Of a stretch of 64,000 bases of DNA, positions 1-9,606 are shown piece by piece (the first letter of the stretch is position 1; every line of letters starts with the position of its first letter). A program made the position numbers and the translations under genes. The stretch spans positions 1-64,000 of the forward strand of contig NZ_LSGW01000078.1 of NCBI RefSeq assembly GCF_001643305.1. The letters are read 5' to 3'. The notes under the pieces are model-generated. The model was not told where the DNA came from. It searched no databases and saw only the letters and a program-made list of their open reading frames with translations. The DNA comes from Aeromonas salmonicida subsp. salmonicida (GTDB taxonomy: Bacteria; Pseudomonadota; Gammaproteobacteria; Enterobacterales; Aeromonadaceae).

Positions 1-152
1 TCAGTCCTGTGGGTGTGTCTTGTTTTGTTTGGCGACTAATGAGATCGCACAAACTGGACTGAGGTCCCTTCCTCCGGTGAGCTACTATTCGGAACAGCTA
101 TTTAGATTGATGATGCGCTGGCAGAAACGGGATAAACAAGGAGGGGGACACA

Positions 153-524
153 ATGAATATCGCCATGCATTTTGAAATTCCGGTGACAGATATGACACGA
201 GCCATCGGGTTCTACTCTCGCGTATTTGGCATCACGTTCGAGCGAGCCGAGATAGATGGCAACGAAATGGCGTTATTCCCGCTCTCGGAAGGGGGTGAGG
301 GGTGTTCCGGTGCGTTGGTCAGGGGAGAGACGTATGTTCCGAGCCTGGATGGTACGCGGATTTATCTGGCGGTGGCCGATATCGAGCAGGTGATGGCGAG
401 CGCCTTGCTGGCCGGTGCCCAACGTCTGTATCCCGTTACCCGGGTTGGTGACACCATCAGGGTGGCGGAATTCCAGGATCCCGAGGGCAACCGGATCGCC
501 CTGCAGGAAACTGCCAGGCGCTGA
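153..524 (+). CDS. VOC-family (glyoxalase/bleomycin-resistance fold) protein
   Basis: A 123-residue single-domain protein of the vicinal oxygen chelate superfamily. It opens with the typical beta strand and helix (HFEIPVTDMTRAIGFYSRVF) and ends with FQDPEGNRIAL, the usual final VOC strand with its metal-ligand or substrate-side Asp/Glu region. The length equals one VOC module, so the active form would be a dimer. The ATG follows a strong AAGGAGG ribosome site about 8 bases upstream. The substrate cannot be read from the sequence; many relatives are annotated only as glyoxalase-like. It stands alone, 270 bases before the next gene. Confidence 0.8.
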   Translation: MNIAMHFEIPVTDMTRAIGFYSRVFGITFERAEIDGNEMALFPLSEGGEGCSGALVRGETYVPSLDGTRIYLAVADIEQVMASALLAGAQRLYPVTRVGDTIRVAEFQDPEGNRIALQETARR

Positions 525-796
525 TGCAATGGCTGAATGGCGGATTGCATTCAGGACACTGGATAAGTGTGCTTCAAGAAATGTTTGCGGGGGGATGGGT
601 GAAGAGCAGGACGTGGCGAGCGTGTCCCTCTTTGGCTGACAGTATAGAGGCGCCGCCACCCCAGATGCGGTGAATATGCCGGATCCGTGCCGCGTTTTGT
701 GAGGCAGTTAATGGCGAGGGCGTGACAGGTATGGTACTCATCTGATGCTAAATTTGGCCGAAGAACGGCTTGGATCCATCTTGTTAGGGAGGCGTT

Positions 797-1195
797 ATGC
801 AAGGACATTGTTTGTGCGGTGGCATCGTTGTGTCGACCGGAGATCACCAGGAGGTCAATCTCTGCCACTGCACCACCTGCCGGCGCTGGTCGGGTGGACC
901 GCTGTTTGCGGTGCATTGCGGTGCGGACGTGCGCTTCACCGGGATCGCCCCTGTCGCCTATCGATCATCGGAGTGGGCGGAGCGCGGATTTTGCCCCACC
1001 TGCGGCACTCACCTCTTCTATCATCTGCTGCCGACGGATGAGTACATAGTGCCAGCCGGTCTTTTCCAGATGGAAAGGTTCCAGCTAACGAGCCAGATCT
1101 TCATCGATGAGAAGCCTGACTTTTACGAGTTGAAGAACGAGACGCCCACCCTGACCGGCCAGCAGGTGTTCGAGCAGTTTGCGCCCAAGCCATGA
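797..1195 (+). CDS. GFA-family (glutathione-dependent formaldehyde-activating-like) zinc protein
   Basis: A 132-residue GFA domain protein. The Cys pattern of the family is complete: GHCLCGG near the N-terminus, CHCTTCRRWSG around residues 26-36, and FCPTCGTHLFY around residues 64-75. Together these would bind two zinc ions (family knowledge). The start is supported by a GGGAGG site just before the ATG. GFA proteins were first described as adding formaldehyde to glutathione, but most members have no proven activity, so I claim only a zinc-binding GFA fold. Confidence 0.85.
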   Translation: MQGHCLCGGIVVSTGDHQEVNLCHCTTCRRWSGGPLFAVHCGADVRFTGIAPVAYRSSEWAERGFCPTCGTHLFYHLLPTDEYIVPAGLFQMERFQLTSQIFIDEKPDFYELKNETPTLTGQQVFEQFAPKP

Positions 1196-1216
1196 TGTCG
1201 CCTTCTTGATCAGCTC

Positions 1217-1501
1217 ATGTGTTATGACGTGCCGGGTGCGGATCACTCAGCCACCTCATTGGTGCAGGCTCGGCAGGACTTCCCTGAGCAGGTCTGGATC
1301 GAGGCAGGTATTGAAAATGATCAACCCGCAGGGCCTTTCGATGGGGTGGTTATCTGGGATTCACTGTTTCATCTGCCAAGAGCTGCGCATCAACCCTTGT
1401 TGCAAAAAGCGTGTGAGGTGCTGGCAGGTGCAGGTGGGCTGATCCTCTCCAGTGGTGGGCGGGACAAGGTCCGGTTAGCTGTGCTGCTGCGTCAGACCTG
1501 A
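1217..1501 (+). pseudogene. Fragment of a class I SAM-dependent methyltransferase
   Basis: An open stretch of 94 codons whose middle looks like the core of a small class I methyltransferase: a segment like the post-motif-I helix (LVQARQDFPEQVW), then FDGVVIWDSLFHLPRA (motif II region) and GAGGLILSSGG (motif III region). The N-terminal SAM-binding glycine loop is missing, and there is no ribosome site before the first ATG. The C-terminal half is also absent: the frame stops right after motif III, inside a perfect inverted repeat. I read this as a gene remnant lost at both ends, lying between the GFA gene and the oppositely oriented cyclase gene. Confidence 0.6.
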
Positions 1502-1526
1502 ATTTAGCATCATTCAGGTCTGACGC
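1489..1526. repeat. 15-bp perfect inverted repeat (hairpin) at the end of the methyltransferase remnant
   Basis: The left arm is 1489-1503 (GCGTCAGACCTGAAT), the right arm 1512-1526 is its exact reverse complement, and the loop is TTAGCATC. It lies between convergent reading frames, and the left arm supplies the stop codon of the remnant. There is no T-tract directly after either side, so it is not a standard intrinsic terminator. Confidence 0.8.
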
Positions 1527-1556
1527 GGGGAGTCTTTGGTGTGGTCACATTCCGGC

Positions 1557-2855
1557 TTACGGCTGCTCAGTTGCCTCTTTGATGCAGCAGTTTCGCCCCT
1601 GTTTTTTGGCCAGATAGAGCGCTGTATCGGCCCGGCGCACCATGTTGTCGACGTTATCTTGTGGGCCTTGACTGGCGCTGATGCCGATACTGACGGTAAG
1701 CGGGATCTCGATGTCGGCGCCCAATGGGTGGCTCTCTGACGCTATGGCTAGCCGGATCCGCTCTGCACTGGCCCAGGCCAGATCCAGCGAGGTTTCCGGC
1801 AGCAAGATGATGAACTCCTCGCCACCCCAGCGGCCCAGTATGTCCACCTCCCGCAGTTGCTTGGCAATACGCCTCACCAGACTGAGGATCGCCTGATCCC
1901 CTTGCTGATGGCCGTGTGTGTCGTTGACTTGCTTGAAGTGATCGATGTCGAGCAGCAGCAGACTCATGGTATGGCCGAAACGCTGGCAGCGCTGCACTTC
2001 CTGCTTGACCAGCTCATCGAAGCGGCGCCGGTTGGCGATCCCGGTCAGGGGATCCGTGGTGGCCGCCACTTTCAGCTCTTCCACCAGACGGGCCCGCTCC
2101 GAAATGTCCCGCAGTATGGCGGTCATCTCAGTGGTTTGGCCCAGATTGATCTTGGCGATGGTCACTTCCTGCGGAAATTCGCTGCCATCGCGGCGCAGAC
2201 CCATGACGGAGGCGCGGGCGTGCATGGGGCGCGAGTTGATGGGGGAGTTGCTGAAGGCTCTGAAATAGCTCTCGTGGTTGGAGCGAAAGCGCAGGGGCAA
2301 CAGGGTTTCCAGCCGTTTGCCCACATAGCTCTCATCGACCCCGAACATCTCGCAGGCGGCGGTATTGATGAGCTCGATACGGGATTCGCTGCTGACGCTG
2401 ATGATGCCGTCATAGGCCGAATTCACCACGGCTTCGAAACGCTTTCGACTCATTTTAAGTGCATCTTCCAGCTGCTTTTTGGCCGTGATGTCGATGGCGG
2501 TGACTATGATGCGGGTGATCCGGGACTGTTCGGGAATGATGATGGGGGAGAGGATGAAACGCCACCAGCTGGTACGTGACAGAGTATCGATGGGAAGCTC
2601 GCTCTCCAGCCCGGTTTGCTGGCTGACACAGTCATGCATCGGCTGCTCTATGCTGCCGGTGATGTAGCGGGGAAACATCTCGTTGAGTCGTTTGCCTATG
2701 GTGCCCGGCACATCCAGCTCGAATGCCTGGGCAAAGGTATCGTTGGCCGAGACCAGAATGAAGCGATCATCCGCATCCAGGGAAAACACCGCCACCGCCG
2801 CACCGATGGCATCGAGAGATGATTTGATCTCGGCATGAGAACCCTTTGTAAACAT
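1557..2855 (-). CDS. Diguanylate cyclase with two PAS domains (PAS-PAS-GGDEF)
   Basis: 432 residues, predicted to make c-di-GMP from two GTP. Residues about 10-130 and 135-255 are two PAS-type sensor domains; the second ends in the usual ILRDISERARL linker. The GGDEF domain starts at ATTDPLTGIANRRRF and has the active-site motif GGEEF. An allosteric product-binding I-site (RxxD, seen as REVD) lies the standard distance upstream. No membrane segment or signal peptide is visible, so it should act in the cytosol. The start is fixed by a GGAGG ribosome site 4-5 bases upstream. The PAS ligand cannot be told from the sequence. Confidence 0.92.
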   Translation of the reverse strand: MFTKGSHAEIKSSLDAIGAAVAVFSLDADDRFILVSANDTFAQAFELDVPGTIGKRLNEMFPRYITGSIEQPMHDCVSQQTGLESELPIDTLSRTSWWRFILSPIIIPEQSRITRIIVTAIDITAKKQLEDALKMSRKRFEAVVNSAYDGIISVSSESRIELINTAACEMFGVDESYVGKRLETLLPLRFRSNHESYFRAFSNSPINSRPMHARASVMGLRRDGSEFPQEVTIAKINLGQTTEMTAILRDISERARLVEELKVAATTDPLTGIANRRRFDELVKQEVQRCQRFGHTMSLLLLDIDHFKQVNDTHGHQQGDQAILSLVRRIAKQLREVDILGRWGGEEFIILLPETSLDLAWASAERIRLAIASESHPLGADIEIPLTVSIGISASQGPQDNVDNMVRRADTALYLAKKQGRNCCIKEATEQP

Positions 2856-3008
2856 GCAACCTCCATGACGAATAACACATTGATATTCAGTATAGTGCTG
2901 CCGATTTACTCGTTGCGGGAGGCATATGGAGCTTTGATGTGAAGGTGGAGGCCGGATGCCTTGCTGACGTCACCAAGACGGCAACGGCAGCTTGTCGAGA
3001 AGCGAGCG

Positions 3009-3533
3009 CTATTCCTCTATGTCCAGCAGCACCAGGATGGCGCTGTCGCCGCCCCATTCACGGGGGGCTTGATGGAAGGCGCGCACATTGGGGTGCTGGG
3101 CCAGCCAGCTCGGGATCCGCTGCTTGAGGATGTGTTTGCCGATGCCGTGCATCACGGAGGCGACATGGATGTTCTCTTTCTGGCAGAGGGTGAGCAGGGC
3201 GGCCAGCTCCTGTTTTGCCTGATTCTGGTTCATGCCGTGCAGATCCAGATAAATCTCCGGCGGATAGATGCCGCGTTTGAGCTTTTTCAGCTCGAATTTT
3301 GACACATCGTCACGTACGTAACGGGTCGGGCCATCCTCATCGAGATGGGGCTGGTACTCGTCGCTGAAAAAGTGGCCAACCCCAAGCTTTTCGCGGCTTT
3401 CCCGCAGTTCGCGTTTCTGCTTGACCGGGCGCAGGTCGGCCCTTATGGTATCTTGCTTAATTTTCCGGGTACCTTTGACAGCATCGCGAAACAGCAGGCT
3501 TTCCTCGATCGTCGGTGAGGGAGTTTTTTTCAT
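3009..3533 (-). CDS. smrB: SmrB, Smr-domain endonuclease for collided ribosomes
   Basis: 174 residues from the ATG at 3533 (MKKTPSPT...), the conserved start of the family (YfcN/SmrB). The C-terminal Smr domain contains [15 protein letters not shown] and [16 protein letters not shown], which carry the DxH and HGxG signatures needed for RNA cleavage. In E. coli, SmrB binds collided ribosomes and cuts the mRNA between them (established knowledge). It is divergent from prmB, an arrangement also known in enteric bacteria. The longer upstream frame has no ribosome site and would overlap the prmB promoter, so I reject it. Confidence 0.93.
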   Translation of the reverse strand: MKKTPSPTIEESLLFRDAVKGTRKIKQDTIRADLRPVKQKRELRESREKLGVGHFFSDEYQPHLDEDGPTRYVRDDVSKFELKKLKRGIYPPEIYLDLHGMNQNQAKQELAALLTLCQKENIHVASVMHGIGKHILKQRIPSWLAQHPNVRAFHQAPREWGGDSAILVLLDIEE

Positions 3534-3615
3534 CAGAGGCTCATTTGTCAGGTATGCGTCTTGCCCGCTATACAGTGGGTGCTCGGGCCGGATATTACTC
3601 GACTTGGAGGTGGAT

Positions 3616-4551
3616 TTGGACAAGATATTTATCGATGAGGTGGTTGCCGAGATGCACACCATCCAGGACATGTTGCGCTGGGCCATGAGTCGTTTCAACG
3701 ACGCCGGGATCTTCTACGGACATGGTACGGACAACGCCTGGGATGAGGCCGTGCAGCTGGTACTGCCCGCGCTACATCTGCCGCCTGACGTGGATCCGGG
3801 CATGCGCCACTCCCGTCTGACCACCAGCGAGCGTCATCGCATCGCCGAACTCATCATTCGCCGCGTGCAAGAACGCGTGCCGGCCGCCTACCTGACCAAC
3901 AAGGCCTGGTATGCCGGTTGGGAGTTCTACGTGGATGAGCGGGTACTCATTCCCCGTTCGCCGATTGCCGAGATGGTGGCCAACCGCTTCGCCCCCTTCC
4001 TCAAGCATGAACCGACCCGGATCATGGATCTCTGTACCGGTTCAGGTTGCATCGCCATCATCATGGCCCATGAATTCCCGGATGCGGAAGTGGACGCCAT
4101 CGACATCAGCGTGGATGCACTGAACGTGGCCGAGCGCAACATCACCGATCACGGTCTGGAGCAGCAGGTCATCCCGATCCGCTCCGATCTGATGCGTGAT
4201 CTGCCGGTGGGTGACAAATACGATCTCATCGTCTCCAACCCGCCCTATGTGGACTCCGAAGACATGTCGGACTTGCCACAGGAGTTTCGTCACGAGCCGG
4301 AACTGGCGCTCGCTTCAGGTTCCGACGGCCTCAAGCTCACCAAGCGTCTGCTGGCCAATGCAGCAGACTTCCTCAAGGATGACGGCGTGCTGGTGGTCGA
4401 GGTGGGCAATAGCATGATCCACCTGGAAGCCCAGTTCCCGGAAGTGCCCTTTACCTGGGTCGAGTTCGAGAACGGCGGTCACGGCGTGTTCGTGATGACC
4501 AAGGCGGAACTGGAGCAGTACCAGGATCATTTCGCGATTTACAAGAGCTAA
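3616..4551 (+). CDS. prmB: 50S ribosomal protein L3 N5-glutamine methyltransferase PrmB (TTG start)
   Basis: 311 residues. It methylates a glutamine of ribosomal protein L3 using SAM. Visible motifs are [11 protein letters not shown] (SAM-binding motif I), DAIDIS, and the Gln/Asn-methylase signature [11 protein letters not shown]. The N-terminus [20 protein letters not shown] matches the family start. That Met would be encoded by TTG at 3616, with a GGAGG site 5 bases upstream; a GTG two codons earlier is a less likely alternative. The frame stays open further upstream but runs into smrB on the other strand. It is followed after 12 bases by aroC, so the two are probably co-transcribed. Confidence 0.92.
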   Translation: MDKIFIDEVVAEMHTIQDMLRWAMSRFNDAGIFYGHGTDNAWDEAVQLVLPALHLPPDVDPGMRHSRLTTSERHRIAELIIRRVQERVPAAYLTNKAWYAGWEFYVDERVLIPRSPIAEMVANRFAPFLKHEPTRIMDLCTGSGCIAIIMAHEFPDAEVDAIDISVDALNVAERNITDHGLEQQVIPIRSDLMRDLPVGDKYDLIVSNPPYVDSEDMSDLPQEFRHEPELALASGSDGLKLTKRLLANAADFLKDDGVLVVEVGNSMIHLEAQFPEVPFTWVEFENGGHGVFVMTKAELEQYQDHFAIYKS

Positions 4552-4563
4552 GCAGGAGCACTC

Positions 4564-5652
4564 ATGGCAGGGAACAGTTTTGGCCAACTCTTTCGGGTCA
4601 CCACCTTTGGCGAGAGCCATGGCCTGGCGCTGGGCGCCGTGGTCGATGGTTGCCCGCCCGGACTCGAGATAAGCGAAGCGGATCTGCAGATAGACCTGGA
4701 TCGGCGCAAGCCGGGTACTTCCCGCTACACAACGCCGCGGCGTGAGCCGGATGAGGTGAAGATCCTCTCCGGTGTGTTCGAGGGCAGAACCACGGGCACA
4801 TCCATCGGGCTGCTTATCGAGAATACCGATCAGCGTTCCAAGGATTACTCCGACATCAAGGACGTGTTTCGTCCGGGCCATGCGGATTACACCTACCACC
4901 AGAAATATGGTCAGCGGGATTATAGGGGGGGCGGTCGCTCCTCCGCCCGTGAAACTGCCATGCGGGTGGCGGCGGGTGCCATTGCCAAGAAGTACCTCAA
5001 GCAGATGCATGGCATCGAGATCACCGGCTTTCTCTCCCAGCTCGGCCCCATCAAGGCGGAAGGCTTTGACGCGGCGCAAATTGAGCAGAACCCCTTCTTC
5101 TTCCCCGATGCGGGCAAGCTGGAAGAGCTCGATCAGTACATGCGCGATCTGAAAAAAGAGGGCAACAGTGTCGGTGCCAAGGTACAGGTCATCGCGACCA
5201 AGGTGCCTGTAGGCCTCGGCGAGCCTGTCTTCGATCGCCTCGACGCCGACATTGCCCACGCCATGATGGGCATCAATGCGGTGAAAGGGGTGGAGATAGG
5301 CGATGGCTTTGCGGTGGTTGAGCAAAAAGGCTCCGAACATCGCGACGAGATGACCCCGGCCGGCTTTGCCAGCAACCATGCGGGTGGCATTCTGGGCGGT
5401 ATCTCGTCGGGTCAGGACATAGTGGTGAGCATGGCGCTCAAGCCTACCTCCAGCATTACCGTGCCGGGCAAGACCATCAATACCGAAGGCGAAGCCATAG
5501 AGATGATCACCAAGGGGCGCCACGATCCTTGTGTCGGCATTCGCGCCGTACCCATCGCCGAAGCCATGCTGGCGCTGGTGTTGATGGATCACCTGCTGCG
5601 CCATCGTGCCCAGAATCAGGGTGTGATGACCCAGACGCCGCAGTTGCGCTGA
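4564..5652 (+). CDS. aroC: Chorismate synthase
   Basis: 362 residues, full length for the family. It converts 5-enolpyruvylshikimate-3-phosphate to chorismate, the last step of the shikimate pathway, and needs reduced FMN. The three family signatures are present: [37 protein letters not shown] and [16 protein letters not shown]. It starts 12 bases after prmB with an AGGAG site. A strong terminator follows about 60 bases after the stop. Confidence 0.97.
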   Translation: MAGNSFGQLFRVTTFGESHGLALGAVVDGCPPGLEISEADLQIDLDRRKPGTSRYTTPRREPDEVKILSGVFEGRTTGTSIGLLIENTDQRSKDYSDIKDVFRPGHADYTYHQKYGQRDYRGGGRSSARETAMRVAAGAIAKKYLKQMHGIEITGFLSQLGPIKAEGFDAAQIEQNPFFFPDAGKLEELDQYMRDLKKEGNSVGAKVQVIATKVPVGLGEPVFDRLDADIAHAMMGINAVKGVEIGDGFAVVEQKGSEHRDEMTPAGFASNHAGGILGGISSGQDIVVSMALKPTSSITVPGKTINTEGEAIEMITKGRHDPCVGIRAVPIAEAMLALVLMDHLLRHRAQNQGVMTQTPQLR

Positions 5653-5714
5653 TCGGTTTTTCGAATGCCCGGCTGATCCAGGGCAAGATCAAGAAGCACT
5701 GTCAATAACAGAGC

Positions 5715-5745
5715 AAGAAGGCGACCTCAGGGTCGCCTTCTTTAT
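5715..5745 (+). terminator. Intrinsic terminator after aroC
   Basis: A perfect 10-bp stem, GAAGGCGACC (5717-5726) with GGTCGCCTTC (5731-5740), loop TCAG, followed by TTTATT. It ends the prmB-aroC unit and may also serve the convergent gene to the right. Confidence 0.9.
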
Positions 5746-5772
5746 TGGTTTGCGTTTAATGCTTAGCGACTG

Positions 5773-6615
5773 TCAGCTTGGCTGGGGTTGTGCAGATGCT
5801 GGTCGAGGGATTGCTTCGCCCTCTGGATTGCCAAAGCGACAGGGAGGCGGGGCAAAGCGAATGTTTGGCGGGGGCAGGGTGGCGATGGCCTCATTGACTC
5901 GAGCTATCTCGGCCTCGCTTACTGCCTCTTTGGCAAACATCAGGCTGACTGGCTGGTGGTGCAGCAACAACTGACAGCTGATAACCTTCTCGGCCCCCAG
6001 CTGTGTCAGGCGATAGCGTGCGTATTGCCACTCCATGATGACCCCGTCCAGCCGGCGGGCCAGCAACAGATCGATCAACCTGTCGTCGGCGTTGTATTCG
6101 GTGGCGCTCTTGAGGGCTGGGCAGTCCTCCATTTGCTGGGTAGGGCGGGTGCCGCGCAGCTTGCCCAGGCGTAGCGCTGTCTGCTGGCACAAGTCGGGGA
6201 GGCTCTGGATACGCAGCCAGGGATTGGCATGGCCCGGTATGGGGTTGTTGCTCAAGAGCACGAAGGTGCTGCGCCGGTAGGGGACAGAGAAGCGCGCGAA
6301 CTGGCGTCGCTCCGGCGTATCGAGCGCTCCCATGGCCAAGTCCAGCTGCTGCAGCTCGATAAGATGCAGGGCGCGGGCCCAGGGCAGATTGCGAAAACGC
6401 GTCTCCAGCCCCGCTTGCCTGAGGATCTGGCGGGTCAGGGTGACGTCCAGCCCATCCAGGGTGCCTTGTGGATTGATGTAGCTAAAAGGGGGCCAGTGAT
6501 TCCAGGCGACCGTCAAAGGGGGCTTGGCGCCAAGGGGCAGACTTGCCCCCAGGGCTATGAGCAGCAGGGCAACGGGTCGCCATGCCCTGTGGATGCGTGT
6601 GATATGAACTGCCAT
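5773..6615 (-). CDS. Periplasmic substrate-binding-protein-like protein (PBP2/SBP_bac_3)
   Basis: 280 residues from the ATG at 6615, which has an AAGGAGG site upstream. A signal peptide is visible (WRPVALLLIALGASLPLGA). After it come VAWNHWPPFSYINPQGTLDGLDVTLTRQIL and later DLAMGALDTPERRQFARFS, the two-lobed type 2 binding-protein pattern seen in polar amino acid binders. No permease or ATPase gene is next to it, so it may be an orphan binder or a sensor rather than part of a transporter. The C-terminus is proline-rich. The longer in-frame extension upstream lacks a ribosome site. Confidence 0.8.
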   Translation of the reverse strand: MAVHITRIHRAWRPVALLLIALGASLPLGAKPPLTVAWNHWPPFSYINPQGTLDGLDVTLTRQILRQAGLETRFRNLPWARALHLIELQQLDLAMGALDTPERRQFARFSVPYRRSTFVLLSNNPIPGHANPWLRIQSLPDLCQQTALRLGKLRGTRPTQQMEDCPALKSATEYNADDRLIDLLLARRLDGVIMEWQYARYRLTQLGAEKVISCQLLLHHQPVSLMFAKEAVSEAEIARVNEAIATLPPPNIRFAPPPCRFGNPEGEAIPRPASAQPQPS

Positions 6616-6938
6616 GAGCCTGAACCTCCTTGTTCCGGTACTGAGATGATGGTCGCATCTTATCTGGCATCCAGCATAGCTTGATTCGAATGAGTTCTGA
6701 GGTGGGCGGGCTGAATAGGACGCTGACCCACTTTTTGGGTTTGTGCTGGGATGAATATCACATTTTTCTCGTTTATCCACAGCAACTCCGTTAGACTGCG
6801 CCTCTATTCTTTCCCCTTTGCTCTGCTCCCCGGGGAAATCGTTGTTTTCTCAATAGGCCCAGTTCTTGTGAGATGGCATCGGCTCAGCAGAGGAGCCCCA
6901 CCACAAATCCCCGGCGCCACTATCCCTAGCAGGTAATT
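6616..6938. other. Intergenic region between divergent genes, upstream of rhlE
   Basis: 323 bases holding the promoters of the minus-strand binding-protein gene and of rhlE. I see one perfect DnaA-box sequence, TTATCCACA, at 6773-6781 and a T/C-rich stretch at 6807-6825. No convincing sigma-70 pair, hairpin or small gene was found. Confidence 0.5.
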
Positions 6939-8342
6939 ATGAGTTTTTCTTCCCTCGGTCTGGCCGAACCCTTGTTGCGTGCCGTTGCCGAGCAAGGCTA
7001 CGACACCCCGTCTCCCATTCAGCTGCAAGCGATCCCCGCCGTTCTGGCTGGCCGCGACCTGATGGCGGCGGCCCAAACAGGGACTGGCAAGACCGCAGGC
7101 TTTACCCTGCCGATGCTGCAGCGTCTGATGGAGAGCAAGCGCAAGGTTTCTCCGAACCGTATTCGCGCTCTGGTACTGACCCCGACCCGTGAGCTGGCTG
7201 CCCAGGTGGGCGAGAGCGTGCGCAATTACGGCAAGCATTTGCCGATGCGCAGCCATGTAGTGTTTGGCGGCGTCAGCATCAATCCGCAGATGATGGCGAC
7301 TCGCCGTGGTCTGGACGTGCTGGTGGCCTGCCCGGGCCGCCTGATGGATCTCTACAACCAGAATGCCGTCAAGTTCGACGAAGTCGAAATACTGGTGCTG
7401 GACGAAGCGGATCGCATGCTCGACATGGGTTTTATCCGCGATATCCGCAAGATCCTGGCCCTGATGCCCAAGCAGCGTCAGAACCTGCTCTTCTCCGCGA
7501 CCTTCGCCGAAGAGATCCGCGAGTTGGCCACCGGCCTGCTCAACAATCCGGCAGTTATCGAAGTGGCGCCGCGCAACAGCACGGCCGAGCGTATCGAGCA
7601 GCTGGTGCACCCGTGCGACAAGGCCAACAAGATAGGTCTGCTGAGCCATCTGGTCACCAGCAATGACTGGCAGCAGGTACTGGTCTTCACCCGTACCAAG
7701 CACATGGCCAACCGTGTTGCCGAGACCCTCGACAAGAACGGCGTCAGCGCCGCCGCCATCCACGGTAACAAGAGCCAGGGTGCCCGTACCCGTGCCCTGG
7801 CCGGTTTCAAGGATGGTAACGTCAAGGTGCTGGTGGCGACCGATATCGCTGCCCGCGGTCTGGACATCGACAAGTTGCCGCAAGTGGTAAACTTCGAGCT
7901 GCCCAATGTGGCGGAAGACTATGTTCACCGCATCGGCCGTACCGGTCGTGCCGGTGCTGCCGGTCATGCCATCTCTCTGGTCGCTGCCGATGAAGGCAAG
8001 CTTATCAAGGCGATCGAGCGTCTGACCAAGCAGAACATACCGTGCGAGCAGGTGGCTGGTTTTGAAGCCTCCCGCGAAACCCTGGACAACATTGCCCGTG
8101 GTATCGGCGCGCCCCTGCGCAAAGAGCCTCGTGACCCGAGCGAGCCGCGCCGTGCAGCGCCACGTCCGCAAGGTCAAGGCCAGCGTCAGGGCGCAGGTCG
8201 CTCTGCCAATGGTGGCAACGCTGGCGGTGCTCGCACCGGCAACAGTGGCAAGCCCAAACCGCAAGGTGCGCAGCGTCCGGTTGATGCTACTGGCAAACCG
8301 GCCCAGGCTCGTCGCCCCCGTCGCGCTACCCACAACCAGTAA
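6939..8342 (+). CDS. rhlE: DEAD-box ATP-dependent RNA helicase RhlE
   Basis: 467 residues. The helicase core carries the Q motif ([16 protein letters not shown]), motif [19 protein letters not shown], motif II DEAD, motif III SAT, and the C-terminal motifs ARGLDI and [10 protein letters not shown]. After about residue 375 comes a basic tail rich in Gly, Arg, Gln and Pro, typical of RhlE and likely to bind RNA. RhlE proteins remodel RNA in ribosome assembly and decay. A single-gene unit ended by a clear terminator 40 bases after the stop. Confidence 0.95.
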   Translation: MSFSSLGLAEPLLRAVAEQGYDTPSPIQLQAIPAVLAGRDLMAAAQTGTGKTAGFTLPMLQRLMESKRKVSPNRIRALVLTPTRELAAQVGESVRNYGKHLPMRSHVVFGGVSINPQMMATRRGLDVLVACPGRLMDLYNQNAVKFDEVEILVLDEADRMLDMGFIRDIRKILALMPKQRQNLLFSATFAEEIRELATGLLNNPAVIEVAPRNSTAERIEQLVHPCDKANKIGLLSHLVTSNDWQQVLVFTRTKHMANRVAETLDKNGVSAAAIHGNKSQGARTRALAGFKDGNVKVLVATDIAARGLDIDKLPQVVNFELPNVAEDYVHRIGRTGRAGAAGHAISLVAADEGKLIKAIERLTKQNIPCEQVAGFEASRETLDNIARGIGAPLRKEPRDPSEPRRAAPRPQGQGQRQGAGRSANGGNAGGARTGNSGKPKPQGAQRPVDATGKPAQARRPRRATHNQ

Positions 8343-8383
8343 GCAGGTGAGGGGACACCCTCACTCTGCATCGGTTGATGTAA

Positions 8384-8412
8384 AAAGCCCTGCCAATCCG
8401 GCAGGGCTTTTG
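8384..8412 (+). terminator. Intrinsic terminator after rhlE
   Basis: An 11-bp stem, AAAGCCCTGCC (8384-8394) with GGCAGGGCTTT (8400-8410), loop AATCC, followed by TGT. It is A/T-flanked on both sides and may act in both directions. Confidence 0.85.
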
Positions 8413-8454
8413 TCATTTCTGGCGGGCAGTTTATTGCCGCGTTTCGTCTCGATA

Positions 8455-9144
8455 TCACTCCCCATACAGCTTGATCTCCAGCACATTGGCGATGGCACTG
8501 CCATTCCAGTGGTACTCCAGATGCTGGGCCTGATGGATCCGGGTAATGAGACAGGGGCGGTAGAGTACATGGCAATTGTGGCCGCTGTGACGCACCGAGC
8601 GGTAGTGGATGCCATCCACCCCCCGGGTTTTCTGCTCCAGGGCAAAGACTTGAGACTGGCTATAGCTGGTGGCGTGATAGAGAGGGGTGGAGAGAAATGC
8701 GTCCCCTGTGATATCGACCAGATTGGCACTGAACTCGGCACAGAGCACCCGCATCTGCACTTTCTGGGCTGGTTCTCCGGTGTAGCCGAAGATCCGCTCC
8801 TGATGGTAGACAGTCTCCTTGACGGCGGTATCGAGCAGAGGTGCACAGTAATAACCACCGAAATCGCCCGTGGTAAAACGGGCCCCTTCCGGATTGATAT
8901 GGGTAAAGGCGGCCATCACATAGCTGCCCCCGTGCAAGCCCACCAGCCAATCGGCCCTGGGGACGCGAGACAAGTCTCCCGCCTCCTCCCGCAACCTGTC
9001 GTTGGTCAGTGCCTCCATGGCCCATACCGCCTCCAGTTCGTCTGCATTGGCCACATCTTCATAGACACAGATAGTGGGGTAGCGGCTCGGAATGATCCGG
9101 TAGGCCCGCTCTCCCTGGAATGGGGTCAGTGGTGGCTCCTGCAT
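8455..9144 (-). CDS. RES-domain toxin of a type II toxin-antitoxin pair
   Basis: 229 residues with the RES fold (YRIIPSRYPT..., GLHGGSYVMAAFTHINPEGARFTTG, later FGYTGEP and VDGIHYRSVRHSG). Characterised RES toxins such as MbcT attack NAD+ and share an ADP-ribosyltransferase-like fold. The start codon overlaps the stop of the upstream antitoxin as ATGA, so the two are translationally coupled with the antitoxin first. The length is typical of the family and no damage is seen. The exact chemistry here (NAD+ loss or ADP-ribosylation) is not decided by the sequence. Confidence 0.88.
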   Translation of the reverse strand: MQEPPLTPFQGERAYRIIPSRYPTICVYEDVANADELEAVWAMEALTNDRLREEAGDLSRVPRADWLVGLHGGSYVMAAFTHINPEGARFTTGDFGGYYCAPLLDTAVKETVYHQERIFGYTGEPAQKVQMRVLCAEFSANLVDITGDAFLSTPLYHATSYSQSQVFALEQKTRGVDGIHYRSVRHSGHNCHVLYRPCLITRIHQAQHLEYHWNGSAIANVLEIKLYGE

Positions 9145-9548
9145 CAGGCCATACCCCCGCGCCAGGCGTGCAATCGGGTCGCCACTTCATAGAGATCGGC
9201 CACCCGACCACCCTTCATGATCTCCATCGCGCTGCGACCGGCAAAGAAGGGGTGGCTGTTGGGCTTGCGTACCCAGCCATAGATGCTGTCATCGGCGCTG
9301 AACAGCACCCTCAGGCTTTTGTGGATGTTGAGGAGGTAGCTCATTCGCTCCTGCATATCCACACTGAGACGGATCCCGCCGTTTGACTCCTTGTATTTGT
9401 TCAATGTTGAACGAGATGAAATGCCGAGCAGTGTCAGTTGTTCATCTGTGTTGCACTGCCACTTGTCCAGGATGCGGAATACCACAGGCAGCGCCTTGCT
9501 GGGGTCTATGGCGCCTTCTTTCATTGCCTTTTGTGCTGTTGCGGCCAT
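9144..9548 (-). CDS. Xre/MbcA/ParS-type antitoxin (DUF2384)
   Basis: 134 residues. The N-terminal part (residues about 20-70) has a helix-turn-helix-like segment, LLGISSRSTLNKYKESNGG. The C-terminal toxin-binding domain ends in NSHPFFAGRSAMEIM followed by GGRVADLYEVATRL, which is diagnostic of the MbcA/ParS/Xre antitoxin family. It neutralises the RES toxin encoded directly downstream and probably represses its own promoter, which contains a 16-bp palindrome. An AGGAGG site precedes the ATG. Confidence 0.9.
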   Translation of the reverse strand: MAATAQKAMKEGAIDPSKALPVVFRILDKWQCNTDEQLTLLGISSRSTLNKYKESNGGIRLSVDMQERMSYLLNIHKSLRVLFSADDSIYGWVRKPNSHPFFAGRSAMEIMKGGRVADLYEVATRLHAWRGGMA

Positions 9549-9606
9549 ATCTCCTCCTTGTATTGTTCACGCCGGATAAGAGGGCGTGAAGGGTTTATCT
9601 GCATTC

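Noticed and set aside
1489-1526. Inverted repeat read as an integron attC site or insertion-sequence end
   Set aside because: No integron core sites, no transposase and no target-site duplication were seen.
6773-6781. Single DnaA box upstream of rhlE as a sign of a replication origin
   Set aside because: A single perfect 9-mer without A/T-rich repeats or neighbouring boxes is expected by chance in a window of this size.
6804-8333. A 509-codon minus-strand frame across rhlE
   Set aside because: It is an antisense shadow of rhlE, with low-complexity His/Gln/Ala composition.
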